Shown piece after piece: positions 1 to 7,971 of a stretch of 64,000 nt of DNA. Origin of the DNA: Acetispira formosa (nom. nud.) (GTDB lineage Bacteria; Desulfobacterota; Desulfarculia; Adiutricales; Adiutricaceae); NCBI GenBank assembly GCA_023525915.1, contig CP026657.1, positions 3,310,001-3,374,000 on the forward strand, read 5' to 3'. The notes beneath the pieces were generated by a model, which was not told the origin of the DNA, ran no database searches, and saw nothing but the letters and a program-made list of their open reading frames with translations. The translations under genes and the position numbers were made by a program. How positions within the stretch are numbered: position 1 is the stretch's first letter; every line of letters begins with the position of its first letter.

Positions 1-617
1 GCGGTTTCAATAAAACTTATCGACGGAGTCTGCGACTGGTCGCCATCGTCAGCCCCTTCCGGCTTGTCCGCCACCACAAACCACAAAACAACCATCAACC
101 CCAAAGTCAGCACGCCCACCCAGAAATAGGGAAAACGCCAGCCAAAAGCACCCGTCACCTGCGCCAGCGGACGGCCCACCAGGAAATTACCCAGGGCCGA
201 CGCGGAGAAGATGAAGGATATGGCCACATTGAATCGCTCCGGCGGCAGCCAGTTCATACATAACCGCAGGCCCGGCAAAAGGGCCAAGCCTGAAGCCGTG
301 CCCATGATGGTGCGGGAAAGGCAGGCGGTCAGAAAAGATTCCGAATAGGAAAAACAGATCGAACCCAGCCCCATAACCAGAGCGGAAAATAAAAGACAGC
401 GCCGCGGACCAAAACGATCCACACAGTATCCGGCCACCGGCTGGGCCAAACCATAACCAAAGAAGGTGAGGGCGAAAATGAGGCTCATCTGATCCGGCTC
501 AAGCCCCAGTTCTGTCAAAACATCCAGGGCCACCACCGGCGGGGAAATTCTCTGCCAGATGCAGATTATATAAGTGAGCGCCGCCAGACCGACCATTATT
601 ACCGGAGATTTCTTCAT
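1..617 (-). CDS. MFS transporter, N-terminal part (cut by window edge)
   Basis: I translated this by hand on the minus strand. It starts at an ATG at 615-617 and stays open to the window edge, giving about 205 residues. It has strongly hydrophobic segments and the MFS signature between helices 2 and 3 (GYCVDRFGPRR, about residues 65-75). The start MKKSPVIMVGLAAL is followed by a first helix and the phrase WQRISPPVVALD, as in nitrate/oxalate/formate-type and other proteobacterial MFS carriers. It should act in the inner membrane as a secondary transporter; the substrate cannot be told. The C-terminal half lies outside the window. No strong ribosome binding site is visible before the ATG, so the start is provisional. 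Confidence 0.8.
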   Translation of the reverse strand, partial: MKKSPVIMVGLAALTYIICIWQRISPPVVALDVLTELGLEPDQMSLIFALTFFGYGLAQPVAGYCVDRFGPRRCLLFSALVMGLGSICFSYSESFLTACLSRTIMGTASGLALLPGLRLCMNWLPPERFNVAISFIFSASALGNFLVGRPLAQVTGAFGWRFPYFWVGVLTLGLMVVLWFVVADKPEGADDGDQSQTPSISFIET

Positions 618-935
618 AACGCGCCTGGTCCGCACTGGACCAGAGCCAGGCGGCAGTTTACAGTAACAGGTATTCGGACAGCAGCCCTCATAATAATAGT
701 AGCAGTGCCCATCGGGCTATGGCCTGTGTCTGAGCCGGAGCCAGCGGCGTGCCCGCGGAAATTTCCCGGCCGCAACTCTGGTCTGGGCAAAGCCGCCCTG
801 GCGACATTGGGTCCAGAGCAGTGCCAGGTGGGTTCAGCGCACTTCCATGGTTTTGAAGATAAAAGGGCACTCACCTGGAAAAGTATAATTTTCCCCGGCT
901 TCGTGCCCTCAGTTTAAGGTAAAACTCCAGAAGAA
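618..935. other. Intergenic region without a gene
   Basis: These 318 bases lie between the MFS start and the HU stop. Open frames here are short and show no recognisable protein. A small GC-rich hairpin (tggtccagtgcggacca, 627-643) sits just upstream of the MFS start. The only other clear object is the HU terminator at 861-908. Confidence 0.5.
861..908 (-). terminator. Terminator of the HU gene
   Basis: Read on the minus strand, gggcac (903-908) pairs with gtgccc (865-870), with an inner ggaaaa/ttttcc pairing. The stem is followed by TTTT (861-864). It begins 28 bases after the HU stop codon. Confidence 0.6.
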
Positions 936-1208
936 TCAGTTGACAAAGTCCTTCAGGGACTTGGCCGCCTTGAACTTTACCGCCTTGTGGGCTTTCACGG
1001 TGATGGGCTCATTGGTCTGGGGGTTGCGGGCAATTCTCTTCTTGCGCTTCACCACTTCAAAGGTGCCCAGCCCAGACAGGACGAAACGCCCATCTTTCTT
1101 CAGGGTCTTGGTCACTTTGGACAGGATCGTTTCCAGAGCCTGTTTGGCGGCCGCCTTGGTCATTCCGGTTTCTTCCGCTACCTGGGTGATGAGTTCAGAC
1201 TTTTTCAT
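936..1208 (-). CDS. HU family DNA-binding protein
   Basis: This 90-residue protein is a nucleoid-associated histone-like protein that bends and compacts DNA as a dimer. The full HU/IHF fold is visible: two N-terminal helices (KKSELITQVAEETGMTKAAA), the GLGTFEV strand, and the DNA-clasping arm RKKRIARNPQTNEPI with the intercalating Arg-Asn-Pro. It ends with the usual C-terminal helix KAAKSLKDFVN. The length is normal. It is a single-gene unit with its own terminator. It looks more like HU than IHF, because the general NPQT arm is retained and there is no extended C-terminus. Confidence 0.95.
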   Translation of the reverse strand: MKKSELITQVAEETGMTKAAAKQALETILSKVTKTLKKDGRFVLSGLGTFEVVKRKKRIARNPQTNEPITVKAHKAVKFKAAKSLKDFVN

Positions 1209-1404
1209 CTGTTAACCTTTCCTTGGGTCATTAAGATCGAAAGCGATAACACTATGGCTCCGCCTTCCAGGTGTTTATGTAATTTATATAATGATATCTT
1301 TTTCTTTTCATAATGCAAGCAAAAAAATCGTCCTTGCGGCCTGTTTTTTCGCAACGTTTTGCCATGCTGATAGATCACCTCACGATAAGATATTTAAATT
1401 GGGC

Positions 1405-1486
1405 TAGATGACTATATGAAAAAAAGCTTGCATTGAGTAATGGGCTGTGCTATAAAATAATCATAGTCCGATAGATGACTATATGA
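1405..1486. promoter_or_regulatory. Direct repeats flanking the GTPase promoter
   Basis: The 15-mer tagatgactatatga occurs exactly twice, at 1405-1419 and 1472-1486. The copies flank the sigma-70-like promoter at 1428-1456. The second copy also lies in an inverted repeat, ATAGTC-N8-GACTAT (1463-1482). Two identical sites on either side of a promoter are a typical operator layout. The binding protein is unknown. Confidence 0.45.
1428..1456 (+). promoter_or_regulatory. Sigma-70-type promoter for the GTPase gene
   Basis: A -35 box TTGCAT (1428-1433) and a -10 box TATAAA (1451-1456) are separated by exactly 17 bases. They lie about 115 bases upstream of the GTPase start codon. The rest of the intergenic region 1209-1571 is AT-rich and contains the divergent HU promoter region but no gene. 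Confidence 0.6.
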
Positions 1487-1571
1487 TATTTGCACATCCA
1501 AACAACACATAACCGAAATATTAATTCTGATAAACAGGCCTCTTTCCTTTTTCAATAATGGAGCTTGCGCT

Positions 1572-2195
1572 ATGAAGATCTTTATTTTCACAGGCTTTCT
1601 CGGCTCTGGAAAAACTACCGCCCTCCTGGATATGGCCAAGTGGCTCAGCCGTGAGGCCGACCCCTCCTCCATTGTGGTTATTGAAAATGAAATCGGCGAG
1701 GCCAATGTCGACGGCAAGCTCATGGCTGAAAGCGGTTATGCGGTTCGTGACCTGACCAGCGGCTGCATCTGCTGCACGCTGTCAGGCCAATTGGTGGCCG
1801 CTTTGGAGGAAATCCGGGCGGAATTGAAACCCCGGTGGCTCCTGATAGAAGCCACCGGCATTGCCCACCAGACCATCGCTGATGTAATCAGGCAGTCCAT
1901 TGTGGGTTTATCGCCCTTCAGCCTGGTGCTGGCCGACGCGGGCCGCTGGGATGAATTGATGGAAAATCTGCCCATGCTGATATCAACACAGATTGAAAAC
2001 GCAGACTTTGTTTTTATTAACAAGGCCGATCTTTTAACAGAAGATGAGTTGAACCGCATTGAGCTGGAAATAGGGGAGATTAATGAAAATGCTCCCTGCC
2101 TGAGAATATCGGCCGCGCGCGGCGGTTCCGACGAAATGTGGAGAAAGGTGGTGGATTATGCGCACACTGGGACAAATGCTCCATTCAGCGGCTGA
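1572..2195 (+). CDS. G3E (CobW/HypB/UreG) family GTPase, short form
   Basis: This 207-residue protein opens with a P-loop (GFLGSGKTT, residues 8-16). It carries the family CxCC metal-binding motif GCICC (residues 64-68), a switch-like EATG (Walker B region) and the guanine-specificity motif NKAD near residue 149. Members deliver metal ions, or load corrinoid or metal cofactors, in a GTP-dependent way. The usual CobW C-terminal domain is absent, so it is about two-thirds of normal length. The next gene overlaps its 3' end by 38 bases and may supply a partner. The downstream mtaB encodes a zinc enzyme, which fits a metallochaperone role, but that is an inference. Confidence 0.85.
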   Translation: MKIFIFTGFLGSGKTTALLDMAKWLSREADPSSIVVIENEIGEANVDGKLMAESGYAVRDLTSGCICCTLSGQLVAALEEIRAELKPRWLLIEATGIAHQTIADVIRQSIVGLSPFSLVLADAGRWDELMENLPMLISTQIENADFVFINKADLLTEDELNRIELEIGEINENAPCLRISAARGGSDEMWRKVVDYAHTGTNAPFSG

Positions 2196-2658
2196 GAAAC
2201 AGACTATGCCCGAACCGGCAGTGGTCTCTTTTTCCAGGGCGGTCAACCTGGCCCCCGGCCAGGAAATGACCGCCGGAGAAGCGGCCGACCGGGTGGAAGT
2301 GGTGCTTCACAGCCTGGCCGGCTTGGTGCGCCAGGGCGGAGGCTTTATCGGCCATATAAAAACTTTCATCTCTTTTGACCATGACGGCGGCCTGGGTATG
2401 AGCGTGGTGCGCGACCAGGTCGAACGCCAGTCCCATTATTTTAAGCCGGCTGAGAAAACTGAATCTTTTAACATTGCCGTAACCGCCATAGTCTATGGTT
2501 ACAAAAAAGATGAACTGGCCCGGCTGGTCAGTTTCGGCCTTGATATCGGCCTGCCCCGGAACATCTGCCGCCCGGAGGCGGTTTCGGACAAATTTAAACC
2601 CATAGCTCCGTTCACTGTGACCAAAACCCGGCCCGTCAGCGGCCACGTCGAAAGCTGA
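2158..2658 (+). CDS. Uncharacterised partner of the G3E GTPase
   Basis: This 166-residue soluble protein belongs to no family I can name. It starts inside the end of the GTPase gene, behind a plausible ribosome binding site (aaggtggtgg just before the ATG), so the two are probably translationally coupled. A second possible start is the ATG at 2179. The visible segments are GGFIGHIKTFISFDHDG and a basic/aromatic stretch around RDQVERQSHYF. In size and position it could replace the missing C-terminal half of a CobW protein, but I see no CobW_C signature. It probably works with the GTPase and MtaB. Confidence 0.7.
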   Translation: MRTLGQMLHSAAEKQTMPEPAVVSFSRAVNLAPGQEMTAGEAADRVEVVLHSLAGLVRQGGGFIGHIKTFISFDHDGGLGMSVVRDQVERQSHYFKPAEKTESFNIAVTAIVYGYKKDELARLVSFGLDIGLPRNICRPEAVSDKFKPIAPFTVTKTRPVSGHVES

Positions 2659-2761
2659 GCAAGCAGCCGCGATAAGTCCAGGCGCAAAAAAATCCGGTAA
2701 GATCTGTTTCTGCGCTAATATTTAAATCGCGGCTTGAGGCTCACCTTCAGGAGGTAGAATT

Positions 2762-4141
2762 ATGAAATACAGCAGCCTGGCTATCAGCAATCCCAACGAT
2801 CTCATTTACGGCAAGGCCCTAAGCCCCGTAACCACCCGCAATTACGGCCTGGAAATAGGCGGCGGCCTGATTTATCCCGAGCTCAATTTCACCCTGCCGC
2901 CGATGAAGCTGGAGGAGGCCAACTTGAAGGAAATGTATGGCCACTATCAGCAGATTGTCACCCAGTCGCTCAAGCGGGCGGCCGAGCTGGGCGCGCCCGG
3001 GGTGGTGCTGGAATGCGAAACCCTCCCTCCGCAAACTGAATTCCCGCAGTGGTCGGAAAATATCTGCAAAATCCTTCTGGACGGCATGGCCGACGCCAAT
3101 GCCAAATACGGCCTGAAAAGCGCCCTGCGTTTCACCCCCAATGACAACCGCGATATGATGCGCCCTCCGCAGATGCGCAGCGGCCGTTATTGGGAGGCCA
3201 TGCTTGATACATTTGAGCGCGTCACCAAACTGGGCGCGGACATGATCAGCATTGAATCCATAGGCGGCAAGGAAACCCACGATGAAGCTCTGATAAAATG
3301 CGACATTGAGCAGGTTATTTTCTCCCTGGCCGTGCTGGCCACGCGTGACATGAAATTCCTGTGGGAAAACATAGTGTCCATATGCGACAAAAACAACAGC
3401 ATTCCGGCGGGCGATTCTTCCTGCGGCTTTGGCAACACGGCTATGGTCCTGGCGGAGCAGCGGCTGATTCCCAACGCGTTCTCCACCGTGGTACGCGTTC
3501 TGACCGCTGTGCGGGCTCTGGTGGCTCTGGAATGCGGAGCGCGCGGCCCCAGCAAGGATTGCGCTTATGAAAACCCATTTCTCAAAGCCATCACCGGCAC
3601 CAGCATTTCCTGCGAAGGCAAGACCTCGGCCTGTGCGCACCTCAGCCCGGTAGGCAACATCGCGGCCGCCTATGCTGACCTCTGGAGTAATGAATCGGTG
3701 CAGAACGTCATGCTTCTGGGCTCCACCGCGCCGGTGGCCTACATGGAGCAGTTGACTTATGACTGCCGCCTTTTCAACACCGCCGCCGCCCAGGGCGGAG
3801 CCCTGACCATGCGCAACTGGCTGGTGGACAGCGATGCGGGCCTGGACAACCGCGCCTACATTTTCCGCCCGGAAAACGTCATCAGCCTGTCCCAGGCCAT
3901 TGTTTCCGGCGACGATTATTATGACGCGGCCCGCAAGGCGGCCCTGGCCACGGCCCGTATGCTCATCGAGGGCGGCAAAAAGGGCGAAACCACTATTACC
4001 AAAATGGAATACAAGTATCTGGAAAACATCATCAAGACAGTTGAAGCCATGCCGACGACCGAAGGCGACTTCATAACCAAGATGATGGGCAAAGTCGACC
4101 TGAACAAGTTTGATCCGAAAGGATATGATCTGGCCGCCTAG
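2762..4141 (+). CDS. mtaB: Methanol:corrinoid methyltransferase MtaB
   Basis: This 459-residue protein matches MtaB, the zinc enzyme that moves the methyl group of methanol onto the cobalt of a corrinoid protein (MtaC). The length is that of the family (about 460). Residues Glu165, Cys221 (in GDSSCGFG) and Cys267 (in SKDCAYENPF) fall where the zinc ligands Glu164, Cys220 and Cys269 sit in the Methanosarcina enzyme. A strong ribosome binding site (aggaggt) precedes the ATG. It lies 103 bases after the GTPase partner gene and is followed by a strong terminator. A corrinoid protein gene is at 6208-6873 on the other strand; no MtaA-like methyltransferase is in the window. The substrate could be another small methoxy or alcohol compound. 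Confidence 0.93.
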   Translation: MKYSSLAISNPNDLIYGKALSPVTTRNYGLEIGGGLIYPELNFTLPPMKLEEANLKEMYGHYQQIVTQSLKRAAELGAPGVVLECETLPPQTEFPQWSENICKILLDGMADANAKYGLKSALRFTPNDNRDMMRPPQMRSGRYWEAMLDTFERVTKLGADMISIESIGGKETHDEALIKCDIEQVIFSLAVLATRDMKFLWENIVSICDKNNSIPAGDSSCGFGNTAMVLAEQRLIPNAFSTVVRVLTAVRALVALECGARGPSKDCAYENPFLKAITGTSISCEGKTSACAHLSPVGNIAAAYADLWSNESVQNVMLLGSTAPVAYMEQLTYDCRLFNTAAAQGGALTMRNWLVDSDAGLDNRAYIFRPENVISLSQAIVSGDDYYDAARKAALATARMLIEGGKKGETTITKMEYKYLENIIKTVEAMPTTEGDFITKMMGKVDLNKFDPKGYDLAA

Positions 4142-4172
4142 AACCACCGACCAGCAAACCATCCGCAGTGAG

Positions 4173-4210
4173 CCGCCGGTTTTCCATGGAAAACCGGCGG
4201 TTTGTTTTTA
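4173..4210 (+). terminator. Rho-independent terminator of mtaB
   Basis: A perfect 13-bp stem (4174-4186 with 4188-4200, palindromic around ccatgg) is followed by tttgttttt. It starts about 30 bases after the mtaB stop codon. Confidence 0.9.
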
Positions 4211-4304
4211 CATAATTGTAAGAGCTGTTTGGGATATTATTCCAAAAATGTAATAAACAAAAAGATATAATTGTTAATATCTTGAAAATATTAATATAAT
4301 TTAA

Positions 4305-4320
4305 TGGCAAATATCTTGCT
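4305..4320 (+). promoter_or_regulatory. Sigma-54 (-24/-12) promoter of the ammonium transporter operon
   Basis: The sequence tggcaaatatcttgct matches TGGCAC-N5-TTGCW with the invariant GG and GC ten bases apart. Transcription would start near 4331, about 70 bases before the amt start codon. Nitrogen genes of this kind are classically driven by sigma-54 and NtrC. Confidence 0.75.
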
Positions 4321-4399
4321 CATTGGTAATCCTGATTACTGAAAAAGAAACCGGCGGTGTTTTAAGCCCAAGGTTTCCAAAAATTTAAGGAGGACTCTA

Positions 4400-5773
4400 A
4401 TGAGCATCAGGAGAGTAATCAGCATTTCGAGGCTGCCGGGAACAGCCCTGGTTCTGGCGGCGGTGTTTCCGGCCGAAGCTTTGGCGGCCGAGACCGCCCT
4501 GGATTTCGTGTCGCAAGGTTCGGGCAACACCATGTGGACTATGATCGGGGCCATGCTGGTCATGTTCATGCAGCCGGGTTTCACTTTGGTTGAGTGCGGA
4601 CTCAGCCGGGCCAAAAACGCCGTCAACATTCTTATGAAGAATTTTGTGGATTTTGTGGCCGGTTCGCTTTTATTTCTGGCGGTGGGATTCGGACTGATGT
4701 TCGGAGCCAGCGCCGGAGGTTTTTTTGGAACTTCCGGTTTCGGCCTCAGCGGCGCGGACCCCACGACCGAGGCCGGGCTCTGGACCCTGACGTTCTGGAT
4801 TTTCCAGTGCGTCTTCTGCGGCACCGCCGCGACCATCGTCTCCGGCGCTGTGGCCGGTCGAACCCGTTTTTCAGCCTATATTCTCTCCAGCATCCTGGTG
4901 ACGGCTTTCATTTACCCGGTCAGTGGGCACTGGTGCTGGAACAGCCTCAACGGACTGGGTGAGGGCTGGATAGAAAAGATGGGCTTCATTGATTTTGCCG
5001 GCTCAACCGTGGTTCATTCCGTCGGCGGATGGATAGCCCTGGCCGGGGCCATTGTGGTCGGACCCCGGCTGGGCAAGTATGGGATTGACGGACAGGCGAG
5101 AGCCATTCCCGGCCACAATCTGCCGCTTACGGCCCTGGGCGTTTTTATCCTGTGGTTCGCCTGGTTCGGTTTCAACTGCGGCTCGACCACCACAGCCGAC
5201 ATGACTCTGGGCCTTATTGCCGTCACCACCAATCTAGCCGCCTGCGCGGGTTTCGCCGGGGCGCTGGCTGCTGTCTGGCTCAAAACCGGCCGGCCCGATC
5301 CCTCCATGAGTTTCAACGGCGTTCTGGCCGGTCTGGTGGGCATAACGGCCGGATGCTTTGAAGTCAGCCCGGCCGGAGCGGTAATCATAGGTTTCCTTTC
5401 CGGCATACTGGTTGTCTTCTCGGTGCTGTTCATTGATCAGGTTTTGAAAATCGATGATCCGGTGGGCGCGGTCTCTGTGCATGGCGTTTGCGGATTTTTT
5501 GGCACTATCGCCGTGGGGCTTTTCGCCGCGCCCGGCTATGGCAGTGATACGGCCGGCCTTTTTTATGGCGGCGGCCTGACCCAGCTCGGTGTTCAGGCGG
5601 TTGGAGCGCTGGCGGTGGGAGCCTGGGCTTTCATTGGCGGCCTGGCGGTCTTCAAGATAGTCAAGGCCACAGCCGGCTTGCGAGTCGCGCCCGAAGAGGA
5701 GATGAAGGGGCTGGATATCAGCGAGCATGGCGCGGAAGCCTACAGCGGGTTCCAGTTTTTCACGGTCAACTGA
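4400..5773 (+). CDS. amt: Ammonium transporter (Amt family)
   Basis: This 457-residue inner-membrane protein conducts ammonium through a trimeric channel. It begins with a cleavable-looking signal (residues 1-30, ending EALAAE) and then shows eleven hydrophobic segments. Family hallmarks include FMQPGFTLVECGLSRAKN in the first part, the pore histidine in GSTVVHSVGGW, the FGFNCGST stretch and the second pore histidine in VSVHGVCGFFGT. The C-terminal tail is the usual cytoplasmic region contacted by PII. A PII gene follows after 10 bases, giving the standard amt-glnK pair, driven by the sigma-54 promoter at 4305. Confidence 0.96.
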   Translation: MSIRRVISISRLPGTALVLAAVFPAEALAAETALDFVSQGSGNTMWTMIGAMLVMFMQPGFTLVECGLSRAKNAVNILMKNFVDFVAGSLLFLAVGFGLMFGASAGGFFGTSGFGLSGADPTTEAGLWTLTFWIFQCVFCGTAATIVSGAVAGRTRFSAYILSSILVTAFIYPVSGHWCWNSLNGLGEGWIEKMGFIDFAGSTVVHSVGGWIALAGAIVVGPRLGKYGIDGQARAIPGHNLPLTALGVFILWFAWFGFNCGSTTTADMTLGLIAVTTNLAACAGFAGALAAVWLKTGRPDPSMSFNGVLAGLVGITAGCFEVSPAGAVIIGFLSGILVVFSVLFIDQVLKIDDPVGAVSVHGVCGFFGTIAVGLFAAPGYGSDTAGLFYGGGLTQLGVQAVGALAVGAWAFIGGLAVFKIVKATAGLRVAPEEEMKGLDISEHGAEAYSGFQFFTVN

Positions 5774-5783
5774 AGGGGAGGGC

Positions 5784-6116
5784 ATGAAAATGAAATTGAT
5801 AGTAGCCTATATCAGGCCGGAAGTTTTGCGGAATGTAAAGTGCGCCCTCTATGCCAGAGGCATTTACTCCATGAGCGTGACCAATGTTCTGGGCGCCGGC
5901 AGGCAGAAGGGTTACACCGAAGTCTATCGCGGCATTCAGACGGAGGTGAATTTATTGAAAAAGCTGCGTCTGGAGATAGGCATATCGGATGAACTGTCGG
6001 CTGAGGCCGTCCAGGCTATTGAAGACAGCGCCAGAACCGGGCATGAAGGCGACGGGGTGATTTTTGTGCTGGACATAGCCGACTGCCGCCGCATTCGGAC
6101 CGGGGAATGTTTGTGA
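5784..6116 (+). CDS. PII nitrogen regulatory protein without the uridylylation tyrosine
   Basis: This 110-residue signal protein senses ATP/ADP and 2-oxoglutarate and gates the ammonium channel encoded just upstream. The start at 5784 follows a good gggagg site. Core PII features are present: GRQKGYTEVYRG leading into the T-loop, GDGVIF in the B-loop region and RRIRTGE at the end. In enteric GlnB/GlnK the T-loop reads RGAEY, with Tyr51 uridylylated. Here the stretch is RGIQT, so threonine replaces that tyrosine. It is therefore probably not controlled by GlnD-type uridylylation and works by ligand binding alone. Confidence 0.92.
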   Translation: MKMKLIVAYIRPEVLRNVKCALYARGIYSMSVTNVLGAGRQKGYTEVYRGIQTEVNLLKKLRLEIGISDELSAEAVQAIEDSARTGHEGDGVIFVLDIADCRRIRTGECL

Positions 6117-6150
6117 GCGGCAATTCTGGTATTACTTGAACCATGAGGCA

Positions 6151-6190
6151 TAAAAAAAGCGCCGCAATTCCTTCCCGGGAATTGCGGTGC
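6151..6190 (-). terminator. Terminator of the corrinoid protein gene
   Basis: Read on the minus strand, ccgcaattcc/ggaattgcgg (6162-6171 with 6178-6187) forms a 10-bp stem. It is extended by gc pairs and followed by a run of seven T residues. It lies about 20 bases past the gene's stop. It may also stop convergent transcription of the PII gene. Confidence 0.85.
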
Positions 6191-6207
6191 GGTCTTCAGG
6201 ACAGCCT

Positions 6208-6873
6208 TTACAGACCTTTGCGGACGATTGATTCGCAGAGGCGAACGGTGTCGAAAGCGGTTACGGCGTGGAAATCGGCCTTGTATAGCTCCTGGTGGTG
6301 CCCGGTTATCTGCGCGCCGCTGATAAAGATGGGCGGGTTGGGGCTGTCGCCGCGCGCCTGGCGGAGAGCTTCGATGGTCTCGCCCAGGCTGGGGTAGCAG
6401 GAGGTCAGAAGAACCGAGAGGCCGATGATGTCCGGCTGGAAGGACTGGAGGTTGGCTATGAACTCCCGGACCGGCACATCCACGCCCAGATCCTTGACCT
6501 CAAAGCCATAGGCGGAGAGAAGCGCCCCGGCGATGTTTTTGCCCAGGCCGTGAATATCACCCTTCACCGTGCCGATCAAGACCCGGCCGCGCAGCATGTT
6601 GACCACATTTTCGGCCATGCGGGGAGCCACCAGGGTAATGACCCGGTTCATAATCTCACCGGCCATTATCAAGCCGGAGATGAAATATTCGCCGGTTTCG
6701 TAGCGCTCGCCGATGTCGGTCAGGGCCTTTTCGCAGGCCGTCATGATGTCGACGGGCTCGAAGCCTTTCTCGTTGAGCTCTTCGGTTATTTTTACCGTTT
6801 CCAGCACCTGAAGCTCCACCAGAGATCTGGTGAGGTCTTCCAGTCCCACTTCCGTTTTCTTAGTCTTCGTCAT
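6208..6873 (-). CDS. Methyl-accepting corrinoid protein (MtaC/MtbC/MttC family)
   Basis: This 221-residue protein carries a cobalamin that shuttles methyl groups between a substrate-specific methyltransferase and a C1 acceptor system. Residues 1-90 form the helical cap domain (EKALTDIGERYETGEYFISGLIMAGEIM). Residues about 96-221 are the B12-binding Rossmann domain, with the DxHxxG cobalt-ligand motif in GTVKGDIHGLGKN, followed by SVLLTS and GAQIT where many relatives have GG. Its ATG overlaps the end of the upstream GntR gene by 14 bases. It could serve MtaB at 2762 or the MttB-type enzyme at 24584; the sequence does not decide which. Confidence 0.93.
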   Translation of the reverse strand: MTKTKKTEVGLEDLTRSLVELQVLETVKITEELNEKGFEPVDIMTACEKALTDIGERYETGEYFISGLIMAGEIMNRVITLVAPRMAENVVNMLRGRVLIGTVKGDIHGLGKNIAGALLSAYGFEVKDLGVDVPVREFIANLQSFQPDIIGLSVLLTSCYPSLGETIEALRQARGDSPNPPIFISGAQITGHHQELYKADFHAVTAFDTVRLCESIVRKGL

Positions 6874-7624
6874 CCCATACCCCGATCTTGGTTGAAAATG
6901 ACATGTAATTCATGGGCGTCATGAACCAGCCTGAACCCACCGGCAAATCGTTATAGCCATAAAATGTATAGCGGATTTTGAAAGCCGGGTCGGTCTCGCT
7001 GGTTTTGAGGTATTCAGCTTCAGCCGGGCTGAGGATGCAGGGCTCCAGCTTTAAAAGGGCCTTTTTGATAAAACTGTTGCCTTCGCCGGAAAAAAGGCCG
7101 GAAAGCGATGAAGCCTCCAGCTCTGATTCCACTATGGGCGATTTGGGATCGAAGATCAGATAAGCCTTGTTCAGGAGAAAGGGGGTCTCCTGGTGAGAAA
7201 CCAGGCGCACCAGGGTGATGATCATTTCACCTTCGGCCAGGCCCAGCGCGGCGGCGGCCTTGGGCCGGGCTTCGACTATGCCCGCGTCGAGAATGCGGAT
7301 GTCCAGGCTTTCGCGATCGTTTAAGAGGTCGAGAAGGCCTTCCATATTAAAGCTGGCCCGCGTCCAGTCCGGGCCGCAGACATAGGTGCCGCTGCCGTGG
7401 ATACGACGCAGTATACCCTGTTCAGAGAGCAGGCGTATAGCCTGGCGCACCGTCATTATGGCTACGCCGTAGGTGCGGCTGATGACCGATTCTGATGGAA
7501 TCCGGCTGCCGGGAGGATATTCGCCGCTGGATATTTTCTGCTTTATCAGGCTGGCCAGCTGGGCGTAGGCCGGGCCTTTCAGGGAGCTTTTTATTCCATT
7601 GGCCAGGGTATTCTTTTCAAGCAT
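6860..7624 (-). CDS. GntR family regulator with UTRA effector domain (HutC type)
   Basis: This 254-residue transcription factor has a winged-helix DNA-binding domain at about residues 17-85 (PPGSRIPSESVISRTYGVAIMTVRQAIRLL, then GILRRIHGSGTYV). A UTRA ligand domain follows at about 105-245. HutC-type repressors release DNA on binding a small molecule linked to the pathway they control. It lies upstream of, and overlaps, the corrinoid gene in the same direction, so the two are co-expressed. It is a good candidate regulator of the methyltransferase genes nearby, possibly of itself. The ATG at 7622-7624 follows an AT-rich stretch containing TATAAT on the minus strand. Confidence 0.9.
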   Translation of the reverse strand: MLEKNTLANGIKSSLKGPAYAQLASLIKQKISSGEYPPGSRIPSESVISRTYGVAIMTVRQAIRLLSEQGILRRIHGSGTYVCGPDWTRASFNMEGLLDLLNDRESLDIRILDAGIVEARPKAAAALGLAEGEMIITLVRLVSHQETPFLLNKAYLIFDPKSPIVESELEASSLSGLFSGEGNSFIKKALLKLEPCILSPAEAEYLKTSETDPAFKIRYTFYGYNDLPVGSGWFMTPMNYMSFSTKIGVWDDED

Positions 7625-7971
7625 TATTGGCTCATTGATTCATTATAAAAAATAGTGCGGACCCCGCGGGGCTTGCATCAGCCGCTGACCGGCATTATTT
7701 TAAAATCGGGGATGAAGCGGGAAACGCTGGAGTTGATTTCATAAATAATCCCGGCTGATTTTCCGATAGGCGGCGCACCAGATTATAGCAAAAGCCCGGT
7801 TTTGAAGCAAACCCGCTATCGTGGTTCAGAGTAATCTTCCGGCCGTGTCTTTTTTTGATTTAAAGAATGTGAAGAAGGTAGGCAAAGAGGGAATCCGTTT
7901 TCATATGTCAGCCGCTTTAGCTCAGGCCGGGCAGAGCGCCGGGCGATGACCGCCCGGCGCGGGGAAACAGG
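7625..7971. other. Intergenic region between GntR gene and lipoprotein gene
   Basis: These 347 bases carry no credible gene. The GntR promoter probably lies at about 7635-7680, where TATAAT is visible on the minus strand. A strong GC hairpin (gcgccgggcg/cgcccggcgc, 7936-7960) lies 12 bases after the lipoprotein stop. It lacks a T-run, so it is at best an unusual terminator. Confidence 0.4.

Noticed and set aside
614-917. Several frames of 60-86 codons between MFS and HU genes
   Set aside because: They overlap each other on both strands, have odd composition and no ribosome sites; one overlaps the HU terminator.
1348-1364. Sigma-54-like site on the minus strand upstream of HU (tggcaaaacgttgcg)
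   Set aside because: The GG and GC are nine bases apart, not ten, a spacing that sigma-54 does not tolerate.
2819-4162. A 447-codon open frame antisense to mtaB
   Set aside because: It is His/Gly/Ala-rich, a typical mirror of a GC-rich gene in the opposite frame. mtaB itself matches its family end to end, including the zinc ligands.
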